DNA of 64,000 nucleotides from Takashimella koratensis (taxonomy: Eukaryota; Basidiomycota; Tremellomycetes; Trichosporonales; Tetragoniomycetaceae): positions 868,001-932,000 of the forward strand of contig BCKT01000009.1 of the NCBI GenBank assembly GCA_003116875.1, written 5' to 3'. Below are positions 24,258 to 34,982 of this stretch, one piece after another. The notes below the pieces were generated by a model that worked only from the letters and a program-made list of their open reading frames with translations, ran no database searches and had not been told where the DNA came from. The translations under genes were made by a program, and so were the position numbers. Position 1 is the first letter of the stretch, and every line of letters begins with the position of its first letter.

Positions 24258-26065
24258 ATGTTCATCTGTGCCAGTACGTTCTCCCTTGAGCCCCGCCCCA
24301 CCTATCCTCTCTACTCATCCTATGCTGACCGCATCCCCCGCCTTGCAGTCTCTGGCGCTCCGCCGACAGTGCCCGTCGTCTCCAAGGCTTCGGGAACCGT
24401 GTATGAGAAGGCTTTGATTGAGCGGTATATCGGTGAGTCGCTTTCATGGGGATGAAATTGGAGTTTTCGTTGACGAGAGTCGCAGAGGAGAACGGCACTG
24501 ACCCCATCTCTGGCGAGCCATTGACCAAGGACGACTTGATCGATGTCAAGGCCAGTGAGTTGATCACTTTCTGAAGATTGGATTGAGCTATGACCACGAT
24601 GTCTAACGCCGTTTCCAGAGCCATCCACCCTTCCTCCCCGGCCCGCGAATCAAACGTCCATCCCTGCTCTCCTCACCTCCCTCCAGTCCGAGTACGACGC
24701 GATCATGCTCGAGTCCCTCGAGATCAAGAAGGCTTTCCAAAGCTCGAGGCAGGAGCTTGCCAACGCACTTTACCGAGAGGATGCCGCGACGCGAGTGATT
24801 GCGAGGTTGATGAAAGAGCGGGACGAGGCTAGGGGGTGAGTTAGGCTGAAATTGAGATTCGAGGAGACGTTGCTGACAACTTTGCAGAGCGCTTTCTTCG
24901 ATCCAGGCTACGATCGGTGTAGCGCCCGCGGCTGTTGAGGAGGAGACTGCGGACGTTGAGATGGAGGAGGGAGCGTTGCCGAAGAACGTTGTGGATGTCA
25001 TCGACGAGACCAACCAGGCGTAAGTTGCCGAGATATCTCCCGGGTGACAGCTTACACCTTCGCAGCCTTTCTTCCGTGCGCAAGAAGCGCAAGGCCCCCG
25101 AGGGGTACGTCAACGCCGAGGGAATCGCGTCGTACACACAAATCTCGCACGTCCCCTCGATGCACGCGACCAAGCCGGCAGGTATTACCGCCCTCGACCT
25201 TGCATCGGACGGCAACACGGTCGTTACTGGTGGTGCGGACAAGGTTGTACAGGTGTTCGACCTCGAGAGCCAAAAAGTTCTCGGTACCCTCAAGGGCCAT
25301 ACCAAGCCCGTCACCCACATTGTCCTCCGTGAGAAAGAGGGCGAGGACTTGCTCGCTGTTTCGTCCAGCGCGGACAAAACTGTTCGTCTCTGGGGCGCCG
25401 ACTCCGAGGGCGCGTGGTCGGCTCGGGGCTCGATCACCGGGCACAAGGGCGACGTTACTGGTCTTACTCTTCACCCATCTGGTCAGTTCGCCGCGTCTGC
25501 TTCGACCGACTCGACTTGGGCACTCCACGACTTGTCGACCGCCAAGACGATTGCCTCGTACTCGGCGATTGAGGGCGTTGAGAGCTCTTTCAGCTACACT
25601 TCGTTCGGTGTCCACCCCGACGGTGTCCTCCACGCGGGTGGTACCAAGGAGGGTGGTGTTCTCGTCTGGGATGCTCGTCAGTCGTCGTCCCTCGCTGCCT
25701 CCCTCGAGTCCCACTCAACACCCGTCACGACCCTCGGCTTCAGCGAGAACGGCTACTACCTCGCCACTGGCTCGTCCACCGACCCTACCGTCAACATCAT
25801 CGACCTCCGTAAACTCGTCGTCCTTTCCAGCTGGACCCTCCCGGCTGAGAACGTCGTCAACGAGGTCAGATTCGACCCCTCTGCCCAGTTCCTCACCGTT
25901 GCCGGTACCGACTTGCGGGTGTACGCAAACAAGACATGGAAGGAGCTCGTCAAGTATGACGACAACGCTGGTCTCCTTACGGGTGCCCGCTTCGGCCCGC
26001 TTGGATCCAAGATTGTGCTCTCGGGTATGGACAGGACCCTCCGCATCCTCGGCGCGGCTGCTTAA
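24258..26065 (+). CDS. PRP19: Pre-mRNA-processing factor 19, U-box ubiquitin ligase
   Basis: Core subunit of the Prp19/NineTeen complex, which ubiquitylates spliceosome proteins and stabilises the activated spliceosome. Six exons join in frame (24258-24273, 24349-24432, 24486-24554, 24619-24835, 24888-25019, 25066-26065), giving 505 residues, against 504 in human PRP19. The first exon holds only five codons plus one base. The U-box is at residues 1-~60 (SGTVYEKALIERYI, EENGTDPISGEPL). Next comes the Prp19 coiled-coil tetramerisation region (SIPALLTSLQSEYDA, RQELANALYREDAA). A WD40 propeller fills the C-terminal ~300 residues, with blades such as GTLKGHTKPVTHIVL and SADKTVRLWGADS. The last blade ends at the stop codon. 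It is the head-to-head neighbour of PRP2. Confidence 0.96.
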
Positions 26066-26252
26066 AGTGTATAGTGGCAGGGGTGGGAGGTGTGGGTTGC
26101 GAAGGGAGAGATTAAAAAATAGGATGGGTTGAGCAGAATAGTCGTGTCATACCATCTTCATCTTAAGGCTAGATGCATGTGCATGGTTTGGGTATCCATG
26201 GTGCAACCGTTCTCTCTCATGGACCATATACTCGTTACTACAAAGCGCTGAT

Positions 26253-27476
26253 TTACAATTCCTTCAGATAGTTGGCCGGTACCAAGCCTTGTTGACCGTT
26301 GCCATCCTCACATGTCCACCCTGCGACAGTCAGCGCATCGCAAAGAGTGTCACTCACAGTCTGCCGAAGTCTTGGCGATGACATTTACGATTTGCCCCGT
26401 CTGGACAGGAAGGTCTCCTGAATCCTGGCGTTAAGAGTCAGCTTAGAACCAAACTCAAGCTCGTTAAGGTGCAGTCCGGTAAAGACACTCACTCCACCCT
26501 CGTAGTCGTACAAAGCCTGCGCCTGACCCTCTGCGCCCATATCCTCAGCTTCCGCCTCGGGCTCTGGTTCCGCAGCACGACGGCTAGGAGGCGGCAAGTT
26601 GGAACGCTGCTTTTGGAGAGCCGGCTGCTGATACGTGTTGGCGGAGGCAGGTTGGACTGTTTATCACGATGTTAGATGATTTCCAGAGACTTGTGGATCA
26701 GACACACCTTTCTGTGGATCACGAAACATGGTCGTGAATGCCGACATCTTAGAGCTAGTGTCGACGTGGCCGAAAGACTGACCAGAAGTTAGAGGGCGCG
26801 CTCGCAGCGTCTACTCACCTTGCTTTGAGTGAGCCCAGTGACGCCCCCGCCTTTCTTGCCAGGGGGAGGAGGAGGTGGTGACTTTGCCGAAACATCCTCC
26901 CTGCTAGAGCTTGTGGCACCACTTCCAAATCGATCACTGACTCCTTTGGTTATCGCGGCCGCTCCTACACGTCCCAACGCATCGTTGACGTGACTGTTAC
27001 TTGCGAGTTTGCCAAGTCCAGACCCGCCGTACTTGATGCCGGAAGTGACGAGACGGGTAGCCATGTCTGGTTTCTGGCCAGCCGCGGCGGATGGAGAGAC
27101 AGGAGGCGGGGAGAGAGGGGGAGAATTGACTGGTGCACGAGGAGGGAGTGTGCGCGAGCTGGGCGAAGGGACGGGGGGTGGGGAGCTGGATGCCGCAGAG
27201 TAAGCGACTTGCGCAGCGGAGGAGGAAGCCGCACCGCCAAAAAGGTGAGGGCGGGAGGCAAAGTACTCGTCCAGCAAGTTGAAGAACGCCTCCTGTACAA
27301 GTCACAGCGAGCAGTGGATTGGATGTCAGCAATTTGAGCTGCTGCATCGCTATTCGAGACGACTAATGGTCAACTTGCCTTATCTGTCAACAGAGAAGTG
27401 TCAGCGCATTCATTTTGTAACAGAAACGAAGCAACAAACAACGTGACTCACCCTCATAGGTCAGATTCGCGAACAT
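26253..27476 (-). CDS. SH3-domain adaptor protein
   Basis: Predicted adaptor that binds proline-rich partners, possibly of the cortical actin machinery as for yeast Lsb/Pin3 or fission yeast Csh3-type proteins (inference). Seven exons give about 290 residues: 27476-27452, a 5-nt exon 27383-27379, 27292-26819, 26777-26708, 26656-26493, 26424-26358, 26320-26253. The N-terminus MFANLTYEDKEAFFNLL and LDEYFASRP is a compact helical module. A Pro/Ser-rich middle contains PPPPPPGKKGGG. The C-terminal SH3 domain occupies about the last 55 residues: ALYDYEG (ALYDY motif), a DLPVQTGQ RT-loop region, the WW pair of the binding groove and the final GLVPANYLKEL. The 5-nt exon is required for frame and uses a GC donor (GCAAGT). 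The 41-nt intron at 26778-26818 is also short. Confidence 0.85.
27379..27383 (-). other. 5-nt microexon with GC-AG downstream intron
   Basis: The exon is ATAAG. Upstream intron: gtgag donor (27451) to a ttgacag acceptor. Downstream intron: GCAAGT donor to a tgtacag acceptor (27293). It supplies the rest of the Asp codon and a Lys (TYE-DK-EAFF). Skipping it shifts the frame at once. Confidence 0.7.
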
Positions 27477-27840
27477 GATGAATCCAGGCAGTGTTTGAGG
27501 AAGAGTAGGTTAGGATGCCTGATGTGGATGAAGCAGCAATCCCAAGTCGAGCCGACGTCGACTGAGATGGGATTGGGTATTCGGTCATCGGGTTGACGGT
27601 CGGCGCCGGCGCTGGGCGGGGCTCATCCTTTCAGGGTCAGTCAGGCACAGCGGTCATGAGTGTGGCACTTTGCAGAGGCAAACTTGGCAGTCTCAATCAC
27701 CCGAATAGCCGCCGGTCGGTCAAGAATCGGCGTAATCTACGGCACAACAACTAGCAGCCTCGTCGTGAAGAACCGGTATAAGGAAGGCCAGGATCATAAA
27801 TCTGTCTCTCCCTTCATCCTCACAACCACCGCAGCTTACC
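27477..27840. promoter_or_regulatory. Divergent promoter, SH3 gene / aldose 1-epimerase
   Basis: 364 bp between two opposing starts. TATAAG at about 27777-27782 is placed for the plus-strand gene, ~60 bp before its ATG. Confidence 0.45.
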
Positions 27841-29244
27841 ATGCTCATTCGCGTGGCCTTCGCATTGGCGCTCGCAGCATCCAGCCTCGCGGCTGTCCCC
27901 ACCGACCCCAACGGTTCAGCCTTCACCGAGTACACCATCTCGGCTACCGGGATCTCGGCGACGCTCATCCCCTTTGGGGCAACGCTGACTCGTCTCTCGG
28001 TTCTTGACGCCGGTGGGGTGATGAAGAATGTTGTGGTCGGGTATGACCAGCCTGGAAGGTATCTCGAGGATGTGCAGACGAACCACACCTACTTTGGTGC
28101 GGTAGTAGGGTGAGTGATAGTCAAGGCGCTGAAGCTGGACTTGGACCGACTTTCCGGCTGCGTTGATGTAATGCAGTGAGCTAACATGAACCCAGACGAT
28201 ATGCCAACCGTATCAAGAACGGTACCTTTGCTATCGACGGCCAGACGCACAAGATCCCACGAAACGAGTTTGACGGATTGAATGCTCTCCATGGCGGTCC
28301 GGACGGTTACGATCAGGTGCGCAGCAGCTTTGACCCATTCCCGTTTCTCCTCTGACATCAGTGCAGCAAGAATGGACCGTTGTCACCCACAATCGTACCA
28401 CCGTCACCTTCAGCTTCCTCGACCAGGGTTTAAACAACTTCCCGGGCTCCGTACTCACGTACGCGACCTATAACGTTGCGCCTGGCGGAGTCTTCACCTC
28501 TGTGATGACCTCCTTCGCGCTTGATGCGGCTACTCCGATCATGCTCGCCAACCACGTCTACTGGAACATCGGATCGGACCCATCAGTTGCTATCCTCGAT
28601 GACACGCTGCACCTCCCAAACGCCCGCCGGACCGTCGAGATTGACGGGATCCTCATCCCCACTGGCGGCCTCAAGTCTGTTGGTCACGTCGTGGATGAGG
28701 ACATGATGGAGCCTCTCAACTTTACCGCGCCCAAGACGATCAAAGAGGGTGCACTGTACGCCCAGGAGTGTGGCACTAGCTGCGTCGGGATTGACAACGC
28801 ATTCATCCTCGACCAGCCGGTCAACTCGCGAGGCGACGTGGACCTCGACAACGCCCAGCTGGTCTGGTCGAGCCCGAAGACGGGGATCCGGATGACGATG
28901 TACACCAACCAGCCGAGTGTCCAGCTTTTCGCCTGTGTCCACCAAGATGAATCGATCGTTTCCAACCTTGGACCCGTTGCCGCGTTTGGCTGCCTCGCCA
29001 TTGAACCCCAGCAATATGTAGCTCTAGGGCATCCCTAGTCCTCGTGATATCGCTAACTATTACTTAGATCGACGGAATCAACAACCCTCACTGGGACCAG
29101 ACCCATAAGCAAATTTTCTCGCCGAGCACACCCCCGGCGGTCAACTACGCGCGATACGTGTTCGACGTCGTCCCGTCCGCGAAGACAGGCGAGGCGTTGT
29201 TGAAATCTGCTCTAGCGTTGGGGAAGGGGCTTTTGTGGGAATGA
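27841..29244 (+). CDS. Secreted aldose 1-epimerase (galactose mutarotase)
   Basis: Interconverts alpha and beta anomers of galactose, glucose and related sugars. Four exons join in frame (27841-28109, 28196-28316, 28367-29017, 29068-29244), giving about 405 residues. A signal peptide (MLIRVAFALALAASSLAA) indicates an extracellular or vacuolar enzyme, unlike the cytosolic Gal10-type enzyme. Family motifs: GAVVGRYANRIKNGTF, the first His in NALHGGPDGYD, the catalytic His region ANHVYWNIG (usually NHxYFN), and the C-terminal catalytic Glu in GCLAIEPQQY followed by the DGIN block. The stop at 29244 follows a short hydrophobic tail. Many NxT/NxS sites suit secretion. It may help use polysaccharide breakdown products together with the secreted hydrolases in this window (inference). 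Confidence 0.92.
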
Positions 29245-29939
29245 AAGAAGCGAAGGGGGGCACATTTGTGAGCATAGCCTTGGCCATTGAGATAGAAGTC
29301 AAAATCATATGCACGATTGGCAGAACTGTTCCTACGGCATTTGCCAACGCGTCCCAATCTGCTTTGACACCAAATACCTGAGTCTATGGGCAACTAGGCC
29401 CGACAATCTGCCGCTTGCCACCGATCTCTTGCAAAGGAGCTCGCAAGCAGGGCTTAGACGTGGGGCTAGTAAGTCGCTCTTTATACGACCTTGGTCTCTT
29501 AGCATTTTGCGCGCTCCTAGGCTGTGTCATCTTTTATCATTGCCATGTCCTCTTTGCAGAGAGGCCATGCCCACCAAATGCCCAGCGGACTGCTTTTCCA
29601 GGCTGCCCGAGGTCGGACGACAGAGCCCAGGGTGAGGTCGTACCGAGATGATGGGGTACAGACCAGATCATCCTTACTCTTTCGCGGTGACCCGGCTATC
29701 GAACAAAGGATCGCTTCTTGTCACGTTTCAGATCTTTGTTTCAGATGAATCAGACATGTAAGCCTTCGCCTTCGCTGAAAGGAGTCGACGACAGAGCGTT
29801 GTCAAGAGCGACCGCCCAGTCTTAGGCAGGTGTTTATAAAAGCTCAAGGGGTGTTCTTTCTGTCTCTTTGTCTCTACTTATCTACCTTCGACACATCTGC
29901 TTACCCCAAGAGAAATTGACCCTAGACACTCGTCGCAAA
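29245..29939. promoter_or_regulatory. Left boundary of the tandem array; TATA box
   Basis: No gene is supported. TTTATAAAA at 29833-29841 lies ~100 bp upstream of the first array copy's ATG (29940). Confidence 0.45.
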
Positions 29940-30765
29940 ATGTCCCAACAGCCGCAAGCCTCTGAGCAGCGTGCGTCTTCAACTGAAGATGGTAACACAA
30001 CACAATTTATTTTGAGAATCGAGGGTACGTTATTTTTTGAACTCGACTTTGACGACAGCGATACCATACAGCTGGAAGCACTATCATGGACCCCTTCTGA
30101 TCCCGATAGTTCGATTCGGAAGCGCTCAATCAAGCGTTTGAAGCGGGATCGGAGTTCAGTTCTGATTTGACGGACTCGTTACACGACAGGTGTTCTCAAC
30201 AAGGCCTGCGTCTACAGTGAGAAGAATTGGAGACTGCAAGATGGAATTGAATACACCCGAGTCGGCAAGAATGGCTTTGGTACAAGGTGAAGCTGTGATT
30301 CGAGAGGATGGCAACGAAATTCACATGAACGACGACGATGATAGCTTGCCTCTGGAGAGATTGAAGGGCCTTCTCTGGGTTCCTCGCCGCGAAGTAGCCG
30401 AAGATGGAGGTGACAGTGCGTCATCGATCCAGTTATTCTTCGGAACAGATGATCCGACTGAGGGCGAGTCATTGTTGAACTGCTCTGAATTCGCTCGGGT
30501 CGATCGAGTCAGTTACCCAAACCAGGCGATACTTTCCTCTACCGATCCTTTCAAAGTCAAATGCTCAATTACCGCCACAATGGGGACGAAAAACCCTCGG
30601 ACTGTCGAATGTGACCTTGTTGTGGACCCGAGATGCTTTCATGATCAGCCCTTCGCCTTTATTAATTCCTTTGAAGAAGAATCTCTCACTGGATCCGCGT
30701 TCGTGCGTTTCCCTCAAGGGCCTCAAACTAACAGCCCTTATCTCTTCCTGCTCGAGAGAGACTAA
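29940..30765 (+). pseudogene. Array copy 1, frameshifted
   Basis: First member of the tandem family. ATG 29940 opens a frame with the family N-terminus (LFFELDFDD ... EALSWTP) that stops at 30168-30170. Family-like text continues in a second frame at about 30113-30180 (ALNQAFEAGSEF) and then in a third frame from about 30215 to the stop at 30765. This last part holds the family landmarks SLPLERLKGLLWVP, IQLFF, VECDLVVDPRCF and a C-terminal LLERD. No pair of normal splice sites of realistic intron length joins the three frames, so I read it as a decayed copy with two frameshifts. An unrecognised short intron could rescue part of it. TATA box and ATG context are intact. Confidence 0.6.
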
Positions 30766-31210
30766 GAGACTACTCAAGGAGATAAGATACGTCATTGCCC
30801 GTCCATAAGTTGGCGGACCATTCCAAGTCTGGTGGGGAGACAACGCTTTTTACATCCTCGTGGAACAATCTGGACAGATCCATGTGAACCATTTCGTCAT
30901 CACAACATGCATGCTCTTCACTCGATTAGTCAGCCCTTGGCCCGTCTGCCCCATGTGGCGAACGTCATTGGCCGAACCTTTCCTTTCAATCGCCTGAGAG
31001 AGGTGCTGTGCTTAGTACAAAAGAGCTGACCTGGAGAGGGAGACTTACTCGTCGCTTGGTGGAACACATAAGCCGTGGGGGTTCTGCCTGGTTCTTGTTT
31101 TTCGCCCCCCAACCATCCAATTTTTCGTCGTTCAGCGTGCGTTCGACAACAATCAACAATCAACGTCATCACCGTAATCACTTCAACCCAAGGCCATCGC
31201 CCATTTCATC

Positions 31211-32179
31211 ATGTCACAGCCTTCCTCGCAGTCTCAAATGCCGTGGCTTTTCGCAGCTCCCGACGAATCCTACGACAATCTCGATTGCGAGCTCGAGTTC
31301 GACCTCGTGTTTGATGAACTTGGGGAACCTCCTGAACACCCGCTACAGAGTCTCAAGTTGAGCAACCATCGGCTTTCCGTGAGGGTCCATGCGAACAACA
31401 ACCGATCCGGCTACCTCGAACAGAACCACCCTTTCCGCTGCACGACTTCCGCATTGTCTGACGCAAATGTGGGATTCGTGAGGGGCAAGGCAAGCGTCAA
31501 ACCCGGTTCCTCGAATGATTTTGAAGGGCTTCCGGAGGTGAAGGATCCCGAAGGGCTTCCGGGTGAGCCACCCCATCCGGGAAGCGGTTCGGACGCAGTC
31601 GACAAAGACGAAACCAGCAGCGTGGACATGCGAAAGCGGTGGGAGGAGGAAGAGCAGCGGATGGAGAGGCTTTGGTGGGAGGAAATGGAGCTGGAGGGGA
31701 AGCTCAAAGCCATTTGCTGGAGCTTTCTATCGCCTGACAAGGACGATCCTCTCTCCCACTCGGTCCAAGCGCAGCTGTTGCACGAACATGAAACCGACGG
31801 CAACATCGGAGAAGCTACCGAATCCGACGACAACAACGAATCGGCCGACGCCGCCAAAGCCCGCTTGTCCGCCTCCTGCCTCAGTTTCGCAGGGCGACTG
31901 AAAGTCAAAAATTCAGAGACGCTCGACATCCAAGGCATTCGAAAGAGAACCACACCGTACTACGCCAATTGCTCCGTGAACACCTACGACGGTGTCGCCT
32001 GGAAGACGAGCTTTGAGATCCTGGTCTTCCCCGACTGCTTTCAAGGGGACATCTCGATCCAAGACCACTCGAAACCCACCATCTTCGGCGGCAAGGGATA
32101 CGGTCGAGGCCCAGGCGATGGCGATCCCTCGAAGGTTACCCACTTCCTCGTTCCGGTCTCTTCCACCCCCACTCAGTGA
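31211..32179 (+). CDS. Array copy 2, longest, diverged member
   Basis: Single-exon gene of 322 residues from ATG 31211 (atcATGTCACAG). It belongs to the family by the order of landmarks: an acidic beta-rich N-terminus (ELEFDLVFDELG), LKAICWSFLSP, VQAQLLHEHE, YYANCSVNTYDGVAWKT and a strand-rich C-terminal quarter. It differs by an insertion of ~70 residues before the LKAICW block. The insertion contains a repeated EGLP motif and a highly charged helix (RKRWEEEEQRMERLWWEEM), likely coiled coil. It lacks the WWF/CDL motif in its usual form. Function unknown; cytosolic by lack of signals. Confidence 0.65.
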   Translation: MSQPSSQSQMPWLFAAPDESYDNLDCELEFDLVFDELGEPPEHPLQSLKLSNHRLSVRVHANNNRSGYLEQNHPFRCTTSALSDANVGFVRGKASVKPGSSNDFEGLPEVKDPEGLPGEPPHPGSGSDAVDKDETSSVDMRKRWEEEEQRMERLWWEEMELEGKLKAICWSFLSPDKDDPLSHSVQAQLLHEHETDGNIGEATESDDNNESADAAKARLSASCLSFAGRLKVKNSETLDIQGIRKRTTPYYANCSVNTYDGVAWKTSFEILVFPDCFQGDISIQDHSKPTIFGGKGYGRGPGDGDPSKVTHFLVPVSSTPTQ

Positions 32180-33548
32180 GGCGAGAGTCCCCTGTCGCCT
32201 ATTGGGTCTCTCCACCCAATCGTTCATGCCTCTTCATTTTTTGGCCAGTTTTACTCATAAGTGGCAGAAGAAGAGGTGGTTTCTCTTCATACTTGGTCTT
32301 TGGCGGCTCCACATGTGGTATTCTTTTTGGTCTCTGCTTCCCATTCCGTTCTTCCCCACTTTGGGTGGTGGTCGAATGACGGCACATCTCCCTCGACTTC
32401 TGGTACTCTCATTTCATGCAGCCTCATCTCTGGATTTCTTTCCTAATCGAGTGTTATTATAGAGAAACGGCAACTTTTTTTCGCTGATCGTAGCGAAAGA
32501 CGGCACTGAAACGCCGCTGTGCCAGATCCAAGGGCTCGTGGTGAATGATGTTGTTCATTTCTACCCCTCGGTGAACGATGGATCTCTTGCTCGCACCCTC
32601 ATGGGCTACTCCTGACGACTTGACCCTGAGCCATCTTCATTGTCATCTCAACTTTCCAGTGAAGATGTCCGGACATCATATTATCCGAACATCTAGCTCC
32701 GGCTACGATGCCTCCACTTTGTAGTACCGTGACCGGATTCCTGTTACAATTGACCATGAAGACTCTCGCGTCTCCTCACATTCCACAGCACTTGTGTGCC
32801 AAACCCTGCATCCGACCGAATACCTCGCCAACCAGGACGAAACCGGCAACCCATTCTCTGGTCATGGACTGTTCGGTCGACTTACTGATTTTGGAGATGG
32901 TAGAGGCCCCCATCAGCGAAGACGGATAGCGCATTTCCCCTTCAAGTCTTCAAGGTAGAGAGGCGTCAAGGTTTGCTTTTGAGGGGCGGAGAGGGTGTTG
33001 TGAACACAGCTGGCTCCAGTAGCGGTTGTAAAGTCGATTCGAAAGGAGTGTTGTTATTTTCTCACAGCTTGTAGACTATAGATCATATGTCTTACCTTTG
33101 TCCATGTAAACGCTCTCGGGAAACGATAAGCCGATTTCCATCCCACGTGTCACCCTTTCATCATTCCTGACCCATTCATAGTTCAAAGGAGAGATAGCTT
33201 GCTGTTGGTTTGCATCGGACTTTCACATGTGTACACCACAATGGTAAGTAAGCGCGTGGCGAGGTAGGCGCTTGAATAACCTTTATTGGCGGCGTTATTT
33301 TCGCAGCCTGAAGAAATCTCCATTTTTTAGGATCTGGCGTTTGTATTCACCATTGACGTCTGCCAGCTCCGAGCTACCTCTGGGCTTGGACGGTCTAGGA
33401 CAAGATAGCAAAGTCATCGGTCGGGGGGGAAAGTCCCATTGGGGAAAGATATAAATTGTTGCACACCCTTCCCCTCGTAGTTAACAACAGACCCACAACA
33501 TCCAAGGCACAAACCCTTGCCATCAAGTATACTGAACAGCGAGATACA
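32180..33548. other. Gap in array without clear copy (1.4 kb)
   Basis: Only short frames, none with the family landmarks, so any former copy here has decayed beyond recognition. TATAAA at 33450-33455 is ~95 bp upstream of the next copy's ATG. Confidence 0.45.
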
Positions 33549-34286
33549 ATGCCATTGATTTCAGACGAAGGATCAGAGCTTGATTTGTCATTCACGTTAA
33601 CTGAGCTACCCCCTCCTCAGCCGGCTACAGCCTTTTCCACTGCGTGCGGAGTGTCTCAGCGATACCCCGCTCCGACAACCGAAACGGTAACTGCTGCCTT
33701 CGTCCCGAAACCTGGCGGCAAGATCTCCGTCTTCAACGATGACGCGTGGGAGCCTTACGACGTAGAGCAGTTTATCCCGAACGCTACCATGACCTACACC
33801 TGGTCGGCGTACCCAGAGAAGTCCATGTTTCTCACCGATTCGAACCATGACGATTGGAAGGTGTTTGCAATCGACGATGCTGCGCGTGAGACGGAGGGAA
33901 TTACCTCTACTACAACATCTGTCGTCGATGATGCTAAGATCCACCTTCTTCTGCATCCCGCCACTCACAAATCGGCCAAACTTGATAACATCCACCTCGC
34001 TCTCGGGTTGGACTCGAAAGCTGTTGGCGTCAGGAATATTGGCCCCTGCACACAGTGGGGAGAGCTTACAACGCGGACCGTCTGCGCCAAAGGTACGGTA
34101 ACGATCACCAACCACGGTACCAGTGTCACAGCACCTATTTCTGCGTCTGTCGGACATTTCCCAGTCTGCTTCCCAGACAACACGAGTCCCTTCCGGGGTC
34201 AAGCTATTGTTAGTGCTCAACCCGCGGAGGAAGGAGCAGATACAAATTCATGGATCATGTACTTTCCCACTGAGGACTTGCCATAG
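33549..34286 (+). CDS. Array copy 3, most diverged member
   Basis: Single-exon gene of 245 residues from ATG 33549. Similarity to the other copies is weak and rests on order rather than identity: LDLSFTLTELP near the N-terminus, TMTYTWSAYPEKS where others have WxCxAxxLEP, DDWKVFAIDD where others have LKAIxW, AKIHLLLHP for VQLLF, and KGTVTITNHGTSVTAPIS for GSINVTI...TCDL. It lacks the CDL...WWF motif. Same orientation, same size and a TATA box at the same distance support membership. An unrelated gene caught in the array is possible. No localisation signal. Confidence 0.55.
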   Translation: MPLISDEGSELDLSFTLTELPPPQPATAFSTACGVSQRYPAPTTETVTAAFVPKPGGKISVFNDDAWEPYDVEQFIPNATMTYTWSAYPEKSMFLTDSNHDDWKVFAIDDAARETEGITSTTTSVVDDAKIHLLLHPATHKSAKLDNIHLALGLDSKAVGVRNIGPCTQWGELTTRTVCAKGTVTITNHGTSVTAPISASVGHFPVCFPDNTSPFRGQAIVSAQPAEEGADTNSWIMYFPTEDLP

Positions 34287-34982
34287 TAATGTACTTTTCG
34301 CTACGGTCGGGCCGGGGGAAAGGTATCTGCATGAAGATGAAGTTAGTGTTGCGTGGGATGACTGCACTCTGAGGTCGCGGGTGCGGTTGATAGGGTGGAG
34401 ACTGAAGATTGTCTTTTGACGAGAAGACATTTGTGTGTTTGGAATTTGAGTGGCAAGCAGTACCCAGTAGAGCGGGATGAGTAGGCCAATGTGCGACCGT
34501 ATCCGACATGTCTAAGACGTTTGCCCACCTGCTGTCTGTCTAGTCTGAAGAGAGGGGATTCTGCAAGCTGGCAGTACTCTCCCACGCTCCGAAAAGCTCC
34601 GTTACTACCTTTCACGGCTTGCCATATCTTGATCTACCTCCGAATGACTGTTGAATGGTGATATCTGAGCAACTGGCTTGTCCCCGCAGCTGCAGTGTTC
34701 TAACAGAAAGGAAGTCGGATGAAGGGAGGGCATTTTAACGATCTCGTTTGGACATCATCCGAAGTTGATCCCGAGTGGCATGAAAAGAAACCCACCTTTT
34801 GGTCTCTCCACCTCGCTTAGTCGACCATAAAGGAGTCGCGGGAGCAGATAAGTCTAGGCAATTTTGCTGACAGGTCAAAAGTCGAGCCCCATTCTGGCAC
34901 TCATCTTTTTCTCCCACTCCTCTCACCTTTACTTTTCCTGCCATAGGCGTGCTGATATACCGACAAGTTTCCAAATTTGAAC
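34287..34982. other. Array spacer 3-4
   Basis: No gene. It contains TCGACCATAAAGGAGT at about 34821, nearly identical to a segment at about 36296 upstream of copy 5, so the promoter was part of the duplicated unit. Confidence 0.5.

Noticed and set aside
26778..26818. Reading through the 41-nt intron of the SH3 gene
   Set aside because: The unspliced frame ends at a stop just downstream, while splicing links QSK to SFGHVD in frame with good sites.
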